From Paracoccaceae bacterium (GTDB taxonomy: Bacteria; Pseudomonadota; Alphaproteobacteria; Rhodobacterales; Rhodobacteraceae): DNA of 64,000 bases. Below the pieces are notes generated by a model. It was not told the DNA's origin, ran no database searches, and saw only the letters and a program-made list of their open reading frames with translations. The stretch spans positions 1 through 64,000 of the forward strand of contig JAJEHS010000005.1 in assembly GCA_022823605.1 (NCBI GenBank), read 5' to 3'. Of this stretch, positions 8,876 through 18,060 are shown one piece after another. A program made the translations under genes and the position numbers. Each line of letters opens with the position of its first letter. Within the stretch, counting starts at the first letter, position 1.

Positions 8876-9736
8876 ATGCCCAAGCCGACAAAATACATTG
8901 ATGATCCCCGATTATTGGCCGCCAACGAGAATGTGGCCGCACTGGAATTGAAGGGATCGGTGAAGGCCAAGAAATTTGTGAAGGGAGACCGGTATCAGGG
9001 ATGTCAACCCGTCACCGGAATTTACCAGAAACCAAATGGAACGCTAACCTGCGAGCTTTTGTGCGGTAATGATTTCAGGGTATTGGAGCAGGTCAAGGGT
9101 TGGTGTTTCGGGCAGGTAATCAAGGATGGCTATGTTGGCTATACCCTTGCCGAAAATCTGACTCCAGCAACTGACAAAACCCATTATGTAAATACCCTGG
9201 GCACCGGGATTTACCAGCAGGGAGATATAAAATCAAAATTCCTCAAGTGGTTGCCCCACGGTACGAGATTGAGGGTTGCCGGTACAGAAGGAAGATTTGC
9301 AAGACTTGCTTCTGGTCAATTTGTCACCGTCAACCATCTTCGTAAAATCGGTGATTGGGAAGGAGATTTTGTCTCGATCGCGGAAAGGTATCTTGATGTT
9401 CCCTATCTCTGGGGAGGTAATTCCCCATTGGGAATTGATTGTTCGGGATTGGTAAGCAACGCCCTAACCCATGTGGGGATTGAAAGTCCCAGGGACAGCG
9501 ATCAACAATTTGCCGATCTTGGAATATTATTGGACAAAAGTGAAAGACCAAGGCGTGGAGATCTGGTATTTTGGAAGGGACATGTTGGTATCATGGTCAA
9601 TGAGCATATGATGCTCCACGCCACGGCACATCACATGCTCGTTGTGATGGAATCCCTCAAGGCTGTCATGAGCAGAATTGAAGCCTCCAAAGAGGCCAGG
9701 TTTCTAGGTTTGAAGAGACTTATCCGACAAGCCTGA
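8876..9736 (+). CDS. NlpC/P60 family cell-wall peptidase with SH3 domains
   Basis: A 286-residue C40-family endopeptidase that would cleave peptide stems of peptidoglycan. The first ~150 residues form SH3b-like modules (LLCGNDFRVLEQVKGWCFGQV). The catalytic domain follows: VPYLWGGNSPLGIDCSGLVS with C189, and the histidine in GDLVFWKGHVGIMV. No signal peptide is seen, as in other alphaproteobacterial NlpC/P60 proteins with this layout, so its location is uncertain. It lies 31 nt downstream of asd and overlaps the convergent DUF2794 gene by 17 bases. Confidence 0.9.
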   Translation: MPKPTKYIDDPRLLAANENVAALELKGSVKAKKFVKGDRYQGCQPVTGIYQKPNGTLTCELLCGNDFRVLEQVKGWCFGQVIKDGYVGYTLAENLTPATDKTHYVNTLGTGIYQQGDIKSKFLKWLPHGTRLRVAGTEGRFARLASGQFVTVNHLRKIGDWEGDFVSIAERYLDVPYLWGGNSPLGIDCSGLVSNALTHVGIESPRDSDQQFADLGILLDKSERPRRGDLVFWKGHVGIMVNEHMMLHATAHHMLVVMESLKAVMSRIEASKEARFLGLKRLIRQA

Positions 9737-10082
9737 GGTTTCGTTTGTCAAGAACACTGACAACCCTTTTGAGTTCATTTCCCCTTTTCAAAATCTGCCC
9801 ATCCATTGCCTTGACAAGGTAAAGGGAATTTCTGGCTTTCAAATCCGGATGTTTTTCAATCCGGTACAGGGGAAAGTCAGCAGTTCGACGAAAAATCGAA
9901 AATATGGCTACATCCTTGAGGTGTGAGATACCATAGTCACGCCAGATACCGGAGGCAACCATGCGACCGTATAGTGACATGATCACTCCCAATTCAGAGC
10001 GATTGAAACTGACTACAGGTAGGGAAGATTGAAAGTGTGCGGGCTTGTTGCTTCTGTATTCTGCTAAGTTGTAAACTGGCAT
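9720..10082 (-). CDS. DUF2794 family protein
   Basis: A 120-residue small protein of an alphaproteobacterial family of unknown function (DUF2794). The conserved block is FNRSELGVIMSLYGRMV followed by GIWRDYGISHLKDVAIFSIF and PLYRIEKHPDLKARNSLYLV, very typical of the family. No enzymatic motif is apparent. It converges on the NlpC/P60 gene with a 17-base overlap, and a small open frame lies 7 bases upstream on the same strand. Confidence 0.88.
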   Translation of the reverse strand: MPVYNLAEYRSNKPAHFQSSLPVVSFNRSELGVIMSLYGRMVASGIWRDYGISHLKDVAIFSIFRRTADFPLYRIEKHPDLKARNSLYLVKAMDGQILKRGNELKRVVSVLDKRNLRLVG

Positions 10083-10089
10083 CTAACTA

Positions 10090-10251
10090 TCAATAAATTA
10101 TTTTTGTAATGCCTCTATATTCAGAGCATTTGAAATCATTTTGCAACCATTTATTTTTACTCTCGCCAGATTGATGGAAAGGTCGAATTTCCCAATGCCC
10201 CTTGTTCTCAAAAAGAAGGTTTTCAATTGATTCCAAAGCCATTCTAATCAT
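10090..10251 (-). CDS. Possible 53-residue small protein upstream of DUF2794
   Basis: An open frame of 53 codons starts at ATG 10251 (or 10242) and ends 7 bases before DUF2794 on the same strand, so the two could be one transcript. The C-terminal half (GHWEIRPFHQSGESKNKW) looks protein-like. No family is recognised, and there is no strong Shine-Dalgarno, so it could be chance. The rest of the gap to 10545 holds a short hairpin (GCGG..AATT / AATTCCGC near 10320-10341) and otherwise nothing I can identify. Confidence 0.3.
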   Translation of the reverse strand: MIRMALESIENLLFENKGHWEIRPFHQSGESKNKWLQNDFKCSEYRGITKIIY

Positions 10252-10545
10252 GGTAAGGGAATTGTCTTCTTGAAGGGGAAAGGATGAATTGTCGAATCAC
10301 TCTTTCCATCTGTCGAATTTGCGGTAATTAAAGTAATTCCGCATCTAACAAGACGTCGGGATTTGAAATCTATTTTTCAAAAGTTTACATCTATAAATCG
10401 GGAGGAATAAGTTACAGAACATTCAAAATATAGACTTCATCAGGTTGATCTTTAAATTGAATAATTGATTGCGGTAAATGTTTTTCACAAAATCTGCCGG
10501 TGAAAGAAAAAAGAATGGTTTGGAATTACCATTTGGGGTTTCGTA

Positions 10546-11799
10546 GTGTCTGAGTTGAAGCATCTGCATACATATGTTGTTGTCTCCGTGGGTTACGGCG
10601 CTTTCATGTTTACCGATGGAGTAGTGAGAATGATTCTTCTCCTGCATTTTCATACATTGGATTTCACTCCTGTTCAGCTGGCAATGATTTTCCTGATGTA
10701 TGAGCTGGTCAGCATGATTACCAACCTTTATTCCGGCTGGGTGGGGGCAAAATTCGGCATGGCTAGGACTTTGTATGGTGGACTGATTATCCAGATAATT
10801 GCCTTGAGCATTCTGGCCCAAATGAACCCGGAATGGTCAATTGCCGCCTCATTGGTATTCATCATGGTCCTGCAGGGAATGTCAGGTGCAGCCAGGAATT
10901 TAACCACAACCATATCCAAAAGCTCCCTGAAAATAATTACCGACAATCAGGAGGGCGCATTGTTCAAATGGGCAGCAAGATTGACGGGTTCGAAGAATTT
11001 TATCCGTGGAGCGGGTTTTCTTTCTGGTGCTTTGTTGTTGGGCCTGTTAGGTTTTTCCACCTCCCTCATCATTATTGCCGGTTTTCTAGCAGTTGTAACC
11101 GTCGGCGTGGTCATTGTTGGGGTTTCCAATCTTCCCGTGGGTGAAAAAGGTATTCACTTGAGGGAAGTATTTTCCAAGAACGAGAATGTGAACAGTCTGG
11201 CTATGGCGAGAATGTTCCTTTATGGAGCACGTGATGTCTGGTTTGTTGTTGGATTCCCGATTTACCTGTTTGAGGTGATTTCGGATGGGTCGCTTGCAGG
11301 AGAAATGAGGGCTTGCCTTCTGGTGGGTCTATTTACGGGGGTATGGATCGTAGTCTATGGCATGATACAAACCTTTTCACCCAATTTCGTCAAGTATGAC
11401 AATCTACCTGTCCTAACCTTGGTCCAGTACCTGAAAGACTGGGGTAGAGGAATACCTGCCATCCTGTTTATCCTCGGTGGATTAACCTTTCTGGAGCATA
11501 TGGATTTTAACTGGATTCCAGCTACCCTGATACTGGGTCTGTTTATTATCGGATATATTTTCGCAATCAGTTCATCCATACATTCTTTTCTGATTTTGGC
11601 TTTTTCGCAATCTTCCAGGGTTACCCTGGATGTTGGTTACTATTATATGGCCAATTCAGGAGGGCGGGTGATTGGTACATTCCTATCGGGGTTGAGTTTC
11701 CAGTTGGGTGGTATCAGCCTTTGTCTGTTCACAGCCAGTGCGATGGCATTGCTTGCTTGGTTTGCGTCATTAAGAATCAAGCCGGTTCCAGCATCTTAA
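10546..11799 (+). CDS. ArsJ-like MFS exporter
   Basis: A 417-residue major-facilitator protein with about 12 transmembrane segments. Segments resemble the ArsJ family, which exports 1-arseno-3-phosphoglycerate: TDGVVRMILLLHFH, MYELVSMITNLYSGWVGAKF, SKSSLKIIT, FKWAARLTGSKNFIRG and the long conserved FLYGARDVWFVVGFPIYLF. ArsJ normally sits beside a glyceraldehyde-3-phosphate dehydrogenase gene and arsR; neither is present, so the substrate here is open. Start is GTG 10546 because the frame has a stop just upstream. A 18-nt gap to the next gene suggests cotranscription with the gamma-glutamyltransferase gene. Confidence 0.75.
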   Translation: MSELKHLHTYVVVSVGYGAFMFTDGVVRMILLLHFHTLDFTPVQLAMIFLMYELVSMITNLYSGWVGAKFGMARTLYGGLIIQIIALSILAQMNPEWSIAASLVFIMVLQGMSGAARNLTTTISKSSLKIITDNQEGALFKWAARLTGSKNFIRGAGFLSGALLLGLLGFSTSLIIIAGFLAVVTVGVVIVGVSNLPVGEKGIHLREVFSKNENVNSLAMARMFLYGARDVWFVVGFPIYLFEVISDGSLAGEMRACLLVGLFTGVWIVVYGMIQTFSPNFVKYDNLPVLTLVQYLKDWGRGIPAILFILGGLTFLEHMDFNWIPATLILGLFIIGYIFAISSSIHSFLILAFSQSSRVTLDVGYYYMANSGGRVIGTFLSGLSFQLGGISLCLFTASAMALLAWFASLRIKPVPAS

Positions 11800-11817
11800 T
11801 TTAGGGTATAGAGTATA

Positions 11818-13398
11818 ATGAGAGATTTTCAGAATCCGGGTCGATCCCCGGTATATGCTGCCAATGGCATGTGTGCCACGTCCCACCCCTTGGCAGCAAG
11901 AACAGCAGTACGTATTCTTGAAGATGGAGGCAATGCTGTGGATGCAGCCATTGCTGGAGCAGTCCTTTTGGGATTTTGTGAACCGCAATCGACCGGATTG
12001 GGCGGAGATTGTTTTGCCTTGGTTAAATTGCCAAATGAAGAGAACATAATTTCGATTAACGGGTCGGGTCGAGCACCGGCAGCAACAAATCCCAATTCCT
12101 TGAGAGAGGCTGGGAAAACCTGTCTGGACGAATACCGGCCAGAATCAATCACCATCCCTGGTGCCGTGGATGCCTTTTGCCGGCTAGAAGAGGATTATGG
12201 CAAGATGGGTATGGAGGGAGTACTTGCCCCAGCAATCAAATATGCCCGGGAGGGAATTCCCGTATCACCGAGGGTTGGATTCGACTGGCATAATGGCAAG
12301 GATGTGCTACAGGGCAAGGCCAGGAACTACTACCTTCTTGATGGTCAGGTTCCTTACCCGGGAGCCATATTTCGAGCCCCGAAGCAGGCTGAAGTACTGG
12401 AAAGAATAGCCCAGGAAGGTCGGGATGGTTTTTATCTGGGAGAAGTTGCTGAAGACATGAGGGATAGTTTGAAATCATGGGGTGGGGTCCATACCTTGGA
12501 AGATTTTGCCAACAACTCCCCAGACTACACTCAGGTCATTGCCAGTTCCTACAAGGGTCATGAGATCATCGAGCATCCACCAAACGGACAGGGGGCCATG
12601 GCCTTGCTTCTTTTAAACATTCTCAAGAATTTTGATCTGGGCAGTCTCGGTCCGTTTGGACCTGAAAGAACCCATATTGAGATTGAAGCCGGGAAACTTG
12701 CAATGGATGCTCGTAACAGGTTTATTGCTGACATGGATTATACTTCCCGGCTGGATCATCTGTTGTCCCAGGAAACAGCAGACCTCTTGGCTAGCAAGAT
12801 AAGTATGAATGAGGTCAATACCGACATACACAAGATCACGGAATCCGTTCATAAGGACACCATTTACATAACGGTGGTTGATTCCGATAGAATGGCTGTA
12901 TCACTGATTTATTCCATATTCCATGGGTTTGGTTCGGGAATCGCTTCCGAGAAATTCGGCATACTCCTTCATAACCGTGGTGCAGGATTCAACCTGACCG
13001 AGGGGCATCCCAACGAAATAGGGCCAGGGAAAAGACCCATGCATACCATTATTCCAGCCATGTTAAGGCACAATGGCAAGATGATCATGCCCTTTGGTGT
13101 TATGGGTGGACAATATCAGTCGGTAGGCCACGCAAGATTCCTGACCAACATGCTGGATTACGGTTTTGATCCTCAAACCGCCTTGGATGGACCAAGAAGT
13201 TTTTTTGAAGAAAACACCTCCTTGCTTGAAAGGGGTTATTCCGATGCCACGATCAGGGCCTTGGAGGCATTAGGCCATCAAGTGGAAATCCCACCGTCAC
13301 CCCACGGAGGAGGTCAGGCAATCCTGATTGATTATGACAAGGGTTCTTTGATGGGGGCGTCCGATCCCAGAAAGGATGGTTGTGCCATCGGGTATTGA
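11818..13398 (+). CDS. Gamma-glutamyltransferase family Ntn hydrolase
   Basis: A 526-residue member of the gamma-glutamyltranspeptidase family, which self-cleaves at a threonine that then attacks gamma-glutamyl bonds such as in glutathione. The N-terminal GGNAVDAAIAGAVLLGFCEPQ and TGLGGDCFALV are family motifs. The cleavage and catalytic threonine is T348 in HKDTIYITVVD, followed by FHGFGSGIASEKFGILLHNR, closest to the YwrD-type subgroup rather than the classical enzyme. No signal peptide is seen, so it is probably cytoplasmic. Substrate unknown; it follows an ArsJ-like exporter closely. Confidence 0.88.
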   Translation: MRDFQNPGRSPVYAANGMCATSHPLAARTAVRILEDGGNAVDAAIAGAVLLGFCEPQSTGLGGDCFALVKLPNEENIISINGSGRAPAATNPNSLREAGKTCLDEYRPESITIPGAVDAFCRLEEDYGKMGMEGVLAPAIKYAREGIPVSPRVGFDWHNGKDVLQGKARNYYLLDGQVPYPGAIFRAPKQAEVLERIAQEGRDGFYLGEVAEDMRDSLKSWGGVHTLEDFANNSPDYTQVIASSYKGHEIIEHPPNGQGAMALLLLNILKNFDLGSLGPFGPERTHIEIEAGKLAMDARNRFIADMDYTSRLDHLLSQETADLLASKISMNEVNTDIHKITESVHKDTIYITVVDSDRMAVSLIYSIFHGFGSGIASEKFGILLHNRGAGFNLTEGHPNEIGPGKRPMHTIIPAMLRHNGKMIMPFGVMGGQYQSVGHARFLTNMLDYGFDPQTALDGPRSFFEENTSLLERGYSDATIRALEALGHQVEIPPSPHGGGQAILIDYDKGSLMGASDPRKDGCAIGY

Positions 13399-13436
13399 AG
13401 AAGGATTTCAGAAAGGGTTGCAATCAATTCGGAATT

Positions 13437-13799
13437 CTAATTGACCGTAAATCCCAATTCATATCTGCCGTCGTTCAGATCTCCGAAGAGGGTTTCCACA
13501 CCGGGGTGACCGACCGGTTTACCGGTCTTGTCGAGAACAAGGTTTTGTTCTGAAACATACGCTATGTAATAGGTGTGATCATTTTCGGCCAAAAGGGAAT
13601 AATAAGGCTGTTCTTTCTTGGGGCGGATGTTTTCAGGAATTGATTGCCACCATTCCTCGGTGTTTGCAAACTCAGGGTCTATGTCGAAAATGACACCCCT
13701 GAAGGGGAACCTTCTGTGCTTTACAACCTGGCCAATGGGAAACTTTGCTTCGGCATATTTGATGTACTCTTCATTCGAGTGGTCTGAATGCTTATCCAT
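13437..13799 (-). CDS. hspQ: Heat shock protein HspQ
   Basis: A 120-residue YccV-like protein; HspQ modulates Lon-dependent proteolysis and binds hemimethylated DNA in Escherichia coli. The family core is FPIGQVVKHRRFPFRGVIFD, EEWWQSIP, QPYYSLLAEND and YYIAYVSEQNLV, all present. It converges on the gamma-glutamyltransferase gene. Upstream at about 13829-13849 lies an inverted repeat GAAGGT/ACCTTC of unknown role. Confidence 0.9.
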   Translation of the reverse strand: MDKHSDHSNEEYIKYAEAKFPIGQVVKHRRFPFRGVIFDIDPEFANTEEWWQSIPENIRPKKEQPYYSLLAENDHTYYIAYVSEQNLVLDKTGKPVGHPGVETLFGDLNDGRYELGFTVN

Positions 13800-14078
13800 T
13801 TATAAGTACATATCCCCCAAAAAAACGAAGGTCTGGTTTCAACCTTCTTAATCCCATACCAAAACCGGTAAATTACTGACAGTTTCTTATAACCTAACTG
13901 AACATATAAATTAACAATAAACGATTACCAGAATTTTAACTGAAAAATACCGATCGTCAAAATCAAATCCCAATCAAGATAATTTTAATTGATCTGCAGA
14001 ACAAACCGAAGTAGTTGGTTTATATCCGATTTCCCGAGGGGTAAGTTGGCTGAAGTTAGCAGTTTGAAGGAGGATAAA

Positions 14079-14831
14079 ATGAAAACCAAGATTCCTTTGT
14101 TGGTTCTGGAAGATGAAGTTGAACAGAGGCAAGCTCTGGTTAATTGGCTCAAGCAACTGAAATTCCCTGATTTTGTTTTTCAACCGATCTTTGAGGCAGA
14201 TACTGAATCGAAGGCAGAAACCATTTTGTCGGAAGAGCAAATAGAATTTCTTCTCTTGGACAACAAAATACCGGCATCTCCCGGATTGAAGCCAAGTTTT
14301 CGAGGAGCGGACTTGATTGGGAAACTTCGAAAGAATGGTTTCAAATACCCAATCCTGATGCTTACCGGACAAACTACAGCCCCAAAAGGTAATCAGGAAT
14401 CCGATATTGTCGGTGATCCATTGACCGATTATGTTTCGAAGACTTCGGGTTATGAACTTCTCGGAGCACGATTGCTCTCCCTGCTCAAATCATATGAGAG
14501 CTCACTTGAAGCCAGATTGAAAATCGGCAACTGGTACTTTTCCCCTGGCAAGGGAATATTGGAACCGGTTGACGGAGGTCGTGAGGTGTCATTGGCCGGC
14601 AAGCTTTCTGATCTTCTATTCTACTTGTACAAAAAAAGGGGCAAACCGGCTTCCCTTGGGGAACTGCAGGAAAATGTCTGGAATTACAGTGGTAGTGCCG
14701 AAACCCATACACCACAAACGCATGTTTATCGTTTGAGGGAACTTTTGGAGCAGGAGAAAGACAGAAAGTCTCCAAAGATCTTGCAAACTGTTGGCAAGAA
14801 GGGGTACTGTTTAAATCCTTATCCGGCGTAA
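14079..14831 (+). CDS. Orphan response regulator 1, OmpR-type DNA-binding domain
   Basis: A 250-residue two-domain protein. The receiver has an acidic pair in LLVLEDEVEQ, the phospho-accepting aspartate in FLLLDNKIP and the lysine in YVSKTSG, so phosphorylation is possible. The C-terminal ~100 residues form a winged helix (SLAGKLSDLLFYLYKKRG and TPQTHVYRLRELL). ATG 14079 follows a strong AGGAGG. No histidine kinase is nearby. The next gene is a paralogue with the same design, so the pair arose by duplication; the target genes are unknown. Confidence 0.85.
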   Translation: MKTKIPLLVLEDEVEQRQALVNWLKQLKFPDFVFQPIFEADTESKAETILSEEQIEFLLLDNKIPASPGLKPSFRGADLIGKLRKNGFKYPILMLTGQTTAPKGNQESDIVGDPLTDYVSKTSGYELLGARLLSLLKSYESSLEARLKIGNWYFSPGKGILEPVDGGREVSLAGKLSDLLFYLYKKRGKPASLGELQENVWNYSGSAETHTPQTHVYRLRELLEQEKDRKSPKILQTVGKKGYCLNPYPA

Positions 14832-14923
14832 TTTGCAGGAACATTCCAGTATTCCCATTAGGGCACATTTGGATATAATATCGGTTCAGCAAACCTGAAT
14901 TTGATTGATGGGTAAATTGGTTG

Positions 14924-15682
14924 ATGGATGATAAATGCACCTTTAAAACACCGGTAAGGGCTTTGGTTATTGAAGATGACCCAATTCAGTTGGAAGCTCT
15001 GGTCGAATTGTTGGAGAATCCCAACAGTTTTGAGAGATTCGAATTCAAGGAAGTTCTGAAAGCCAAAAACTCTACTTCAGCAACCAAATATCTAAGCGAA
15101 AATGTTTCTGAGTTGGGTTTGATCCTACTCGACAACCAGATTCCAGATTCCCCCGGCATGCGACCCCGGGAGTTGGGTCTGGATATAGCATTGAAAGCCA
15201 GACAAATGGGTATATCCTGTCCCATTATCATCAATACGGGAACAGCCACAACTGCCTCGGATGAGGAGAAGTTCCTGATGAATTACAAGGAAGTCAGCGA
15301 ATATGTTCCCAAGACCAAAGGGTATTCGGTCTTGAGGGTACGAATTGAAAAACAACTGTTGGATTACGAGCTTTCGGGGAAGGCCCCGCTAGATATTTCG
15401 GGCATAATCTTCCATCCGGATACCCAGGAGTTGGTCCATTCCGACGAGCAAAGGGAAAAACTGACAAGAAGGGAATCCCTACTTTTGCAAAACCTTTATT
15501 TTGCCCACGGAAAGGTCAAGTCGGTTGAGGTACTCAACAGTGAAATTTGGAAAAACAAGAGTAATGTAGAGACTCAAACGATTGTCCAGCATATAACCGA
15601 TTTGAGAAGGAAACTCCGAGAGAAACCCAGATCACCGAATATCCTGATCTTTCAGGACGGGGGATATTGTCTTTCCATTTGA
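14924..15682 (+). CDS. Orphan response regulator 2, paralogue of its neighbour
   Basis: A 252-residue receiver plus winged-helix protein. The receiver shows LVIEDDPIQ, LILLDNQIPDSPGM and YVPKTKGYSVL, aligning position by position with the upstream regulator, including the unusual DNxIPxSPG sequence after the phospho-aspartate. The DNA-binding half contains LTRRESLLLQNLYFAHG and TQTIVQHITDLRRKL. ATG 14924 is chosen over TTG 14921. It is 92 nt downstream of the first regulator; no sensor kinase is visible. Confidence 0.85.
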   Translation: MDDKCTFKTPVRALVIEDDPIQLEALVELLENPNSFERFEFKEVLKAKNSTSATKYLSENVSELGLILLDNQIPDSPGMRPRELGLDIALKARQMGISCPIIINTGTATTASDEEKFLMNYKEVSEYVPKTKGYSVLRVRIEKQLLDYELSGKAPLDISGIIFHPDTQELVHSDEQREKLTRRESLLLQNLYFAHGKVKSVEVLNSEIWKNKSNVETQTIVQHITDLRRKLREKPRSPNILIFQDGGYCLSI

Positions 15683-15688
15683 ATGCAT

Positions 15689-15734
15689 ATGAATCCCAAT
15701 GTTGGTTCCCCATGATATCGAGAATTGGATTCAT
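15689..15734 (+). terminator. Inverted repeat after the tandem regulators
   Basis: ATGAATCC at 15689-15696 and GGATTCAT at 15727-15734 form the base of a stem that extends by AAT/ATT with one bulge. It lies 6 bases after the second regulator. There is no clean run of T, so it may be an RNA-stabilising or weak terminator structure. The rest of the gap to 16043 is A+T-rich (many TAAT/ATAT stretches) and probably holds the promoter of darT. Confidence 0.4.
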
Positions 15735-16043
15735 GGGTTGTTTGTGTAATTTCATTATACTCCAACAACAAAATACTTAGGTTTAATTCTCTTAAAGACT
15801 GTTGTTCTGCCTTGAAAAGATACTATCAGTTGTAGAAAATTTGTAATTCCAATATAGACCTGATAGGCCTGATAATTGGCATTCCATTGCTGATATATTA
15901 ATATTGCGTAGTTGTTCAGTATTATATTTATACTTAAAATGAATTAATTCTCGTACGGATACTTTACGTTGAAATACAGAATTGAAAGTTGTTCAGAACA
16001 TAACTAATAACGCGATATTTCGCTGTAGTCAGATGGACTTTGT

Positions 16044-16685
16044 ATGACAACCCCTAAAAACCCCAAAATCTATCACATTGTTCATTTGGATAATTTAAAC
16101 TCAATCATTAATGATAATTGCCTATGGCCATACTCAATAATGCAGGACAACCCCTCGTTGATAAAAATAGGACTGCCTGATATTAAGCAAAGGCGGCTTA
16201 AGAATTCACTCACCTCACATCCAAAGACCTATGTTGGTGAATATGTACCATTTTATTTTTGCTACAGATCAATTATGCTTTATTTGATATATCGTAGTAA
16301 TAATCCTGGCCTTGAATATAGAGGTGGGCAACAAGCGATAATTCATCTTGAAGCAGATTTAAAAAGTGCAATTCATTGGGCCAAGAACAATAATCATCTT
16401 TGGGCCTTTACGCTATCCAATGCAGGGTCATCCTATTTTATTGATTATGCTGATTTGAAACACCTCGATAAAGTAAACTGGAACGCAGTAAAATCACACG
16501 ATTTCCGTGATCCAGCTATGAAGGAAGGAAAACAGGCAGAGTTTCTGATGGAGAAGTTTTTCCCATGGGATTTAGTTGAACGAATAGGGGTATATTCCGA
16601 GAATGAAAATCATGATGTGATTGATAGCTTAAGGATTGCTGCTCATAAGCCTGTTGTAATAGTCGAGAAAAATTGGTATTACTGA
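16044..16685 (+). CDS. darT: DarT, DNA ADP-ribosyltransferase toxin
   Basis: A 213-residue DUF4433/DarT protein, which attaches ADP-ribose from NAD+ to thymidine in single-stranded DNA and blocks replication. Family features are the NAD-binding IYHIVHLDNL near the N-terminus, the block YVPFYFCYRSIMLY and the catalytic glutamate E166 in QAEFLMEKFFPW. The antitoxin gene follows after 12 bases. The gene is more A+T-rich than the backbone, consistent with acquisition by transfer. Expected role: toxin-antitoxin or phage defence. Confidence 0.92.
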   Translation: MTTPKNPKIYHIVHLDNLNSIINDNCLWPYSIMQDNPSLIKIGLPDIKQRRLKNSLTSHPKTYVGEYVPFYFCYRSIMLYLIYRSNNPGLEYRGGQQAIIHLEADLKSAIHWAKNNNHLWAFTLSNAGSSYFIDYADLKHLDKVNWNAVKSHDFRDPAMKEGKQAEFLMEKFFPWDLVERIGVYSENENHDVIDSLRIAAHKPVVIVEKNWYY

Positions 16686-16697
16686 GGGTGAAAAGCT

Positions 16698-17726
16698 ATG
16701 ATTGAATATACAACAGGTGATATTCTCAAGGAGGAAGCTGACGCGTTGGTTAATACGGTCAACTGTGTCGGTGTTATGGGCCGAGGTATAGCTCTTCAGT
16801 TCAAGAACCATTTTCCCGAAAATTTCAAAGCTTACAAAGCGGCATGCGACCGTGAAGAGGTCCAACCAGGTAGAATGTTTATTGTTAAAAACCAAGAACT
16901 ATTTGGACCGCGTTACATCATCAATTTTCCAACTAAACGACACTGGAAGGGCAAGAGTCGAATGGAGGATATCGAGGCTGGACTTGAAACATTGGCTAAG
17001 GAAATTATGGATCTTGAAATCCGTACCGTTGCCATCCCTCCATTGGGAAGCGGACTTGGTGGCCTCAATTGGGAAGATGTAAGATCAAAGATAGGAGACT
17101 ATCTAGGTGATCTATCTGATGTTCGTATCTCCGTGTATGAACCATACGGATCACCTGAGAACGTTAAATGCCGAGAAGTACCTAAAATGACACCTGGGAG
17201 GGCAACATTAATTGCCTTGATGGATAGGTATCTCTACGGATTGATGGACCCGTTTGTAAACCTGCTTGAAGTTCATAAACTGATGTATTTTATGCAAGCT
17301 GCTGGCGAGCCATTGAAACTCCAATTCAAGAAGGGACATTACGGACCTTATGCAGAAAATCTCAGGCATGTCTTGAATGCCGTTGAAGGACATTTGATCA
17401 CAGGTTTTAGTGATGGTGGTGAACAACCTGATAAGCAGCTAAAATTACTTCCAGGTGCTGTTACTGATGCAAGGAACTTCCTGGAGAACAAACCAGATGC
17501 ACGTAAACGCTTCAACCGTGTCACAGAACTTGTTGAAGGCTTCGAAACATCATTTGGTCTGGAGCTACTCTCAACGGTGCATTGGGTGTCTACACATGAG
17601 AAAATCAAGACCAACAAGGAACTTTTGGATAATGTCTATGAATGGAATAACAAAAAACAAAAGTTTACTCCCCGCCAGATCAATATCGCAAATGATACAT
17701 TAACGCAGAAAGGATGGTTAAACTGA
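16698..17726 (+). CDS. darG: DarG, macrodomain antitoxin of DarT
   Basis: A 342-residue two-part protein. Residues 1-155 are a macrodomain (DALVNTVNCVGVMGRGIALQF and AIPPLGSGLGGLNW) that removes ADP-ribose from DNA. Residues ~165-342 are the DarG C-terminal domain (FVNLLEVHKLMYFMQAAGEP and FKKGHYGPYAENLRHVL), which binds DarT directly. Both domains look complete, so the pair should be functional. It is 12 nt downstream of darT with a Shine-Dalgarno GAGGGTG before the ATG. Confidence 0.93.
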   Translation: MIEYTTGDILKEEADALVNTVNCVGVMGRGIALQFKNHFPENFKAYKAACDREEVQPGRMFIVKNQELFGPRYIINFPTKRHWKGKSRMEDIEAGLETLAKEIMDLEIRTVAIPPLGSGLGGLNWEDVRSKIGDYLGDLSDVRISVYEPYGSPENVKCREVPKMTPGRATLIALMDRYLYGLMDPFVNLLEVHKLMYFMQAAGEPLKLQFKKGHYGPYAENLRHVLNAVEGHLITGFSDGGEQPDKQLKLLPGAVTDARNFLENKPDARKRFNRVTELVEGFETSFGLELLSTVHWVSTHEKIKTNKELLDNVYEWNNKKQKFTPRQINIANDTLTQKGWLN

Positions 17727-17761
17727 TATAAACAACTGCAATAGCAATCCTTTTCAATTTT

Positions 17762-17785
17762 GGCTCTTCCCCAAATATAGTGGGT
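17762..17785. repeat. Sequence resembling an ISL3-type terminus
   Basis: The stretch begins GGCTCTTCCCCAAATATAGT, which resembles the terminal inverted repeat of ISL3-family insertion sequences. No matching opposite end was found in the window, so at most it is one orphan end. It marks the left border of a segment bounded by IS relics. The surrounding 17727-18060 has no gene. Confidence 0.35.
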
Positions 17786-18060
17786 AACCTGCATTTATGG
17801 AATGTCAGGTTGTGCCAAAAGTGTTGTTGAAGTACAGTCCCAAGTGGGATAATTACCGTGCAACAATTTCAATTAGGGGAATTATTACATATTTCGGTAA
17901 TTTTTACTAAAAATCATTCGAAGTGTTTACAATATCATCAGTATAATAAACTGAAAATATTTTTGCCGGCTTTTGGGAATGCCTTCCTTTATTCAAGGTA
18001 CATTGTCAAAATAGCCTGACAAAGGACTCAAGCCAATGAACGAAACCCATTTGTATGACC

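Noticed and set aside
17762-17785. A complete ISL3-family element or MITE
   Set aside because: No second end or target duplication was found; kept only as an orphan end.
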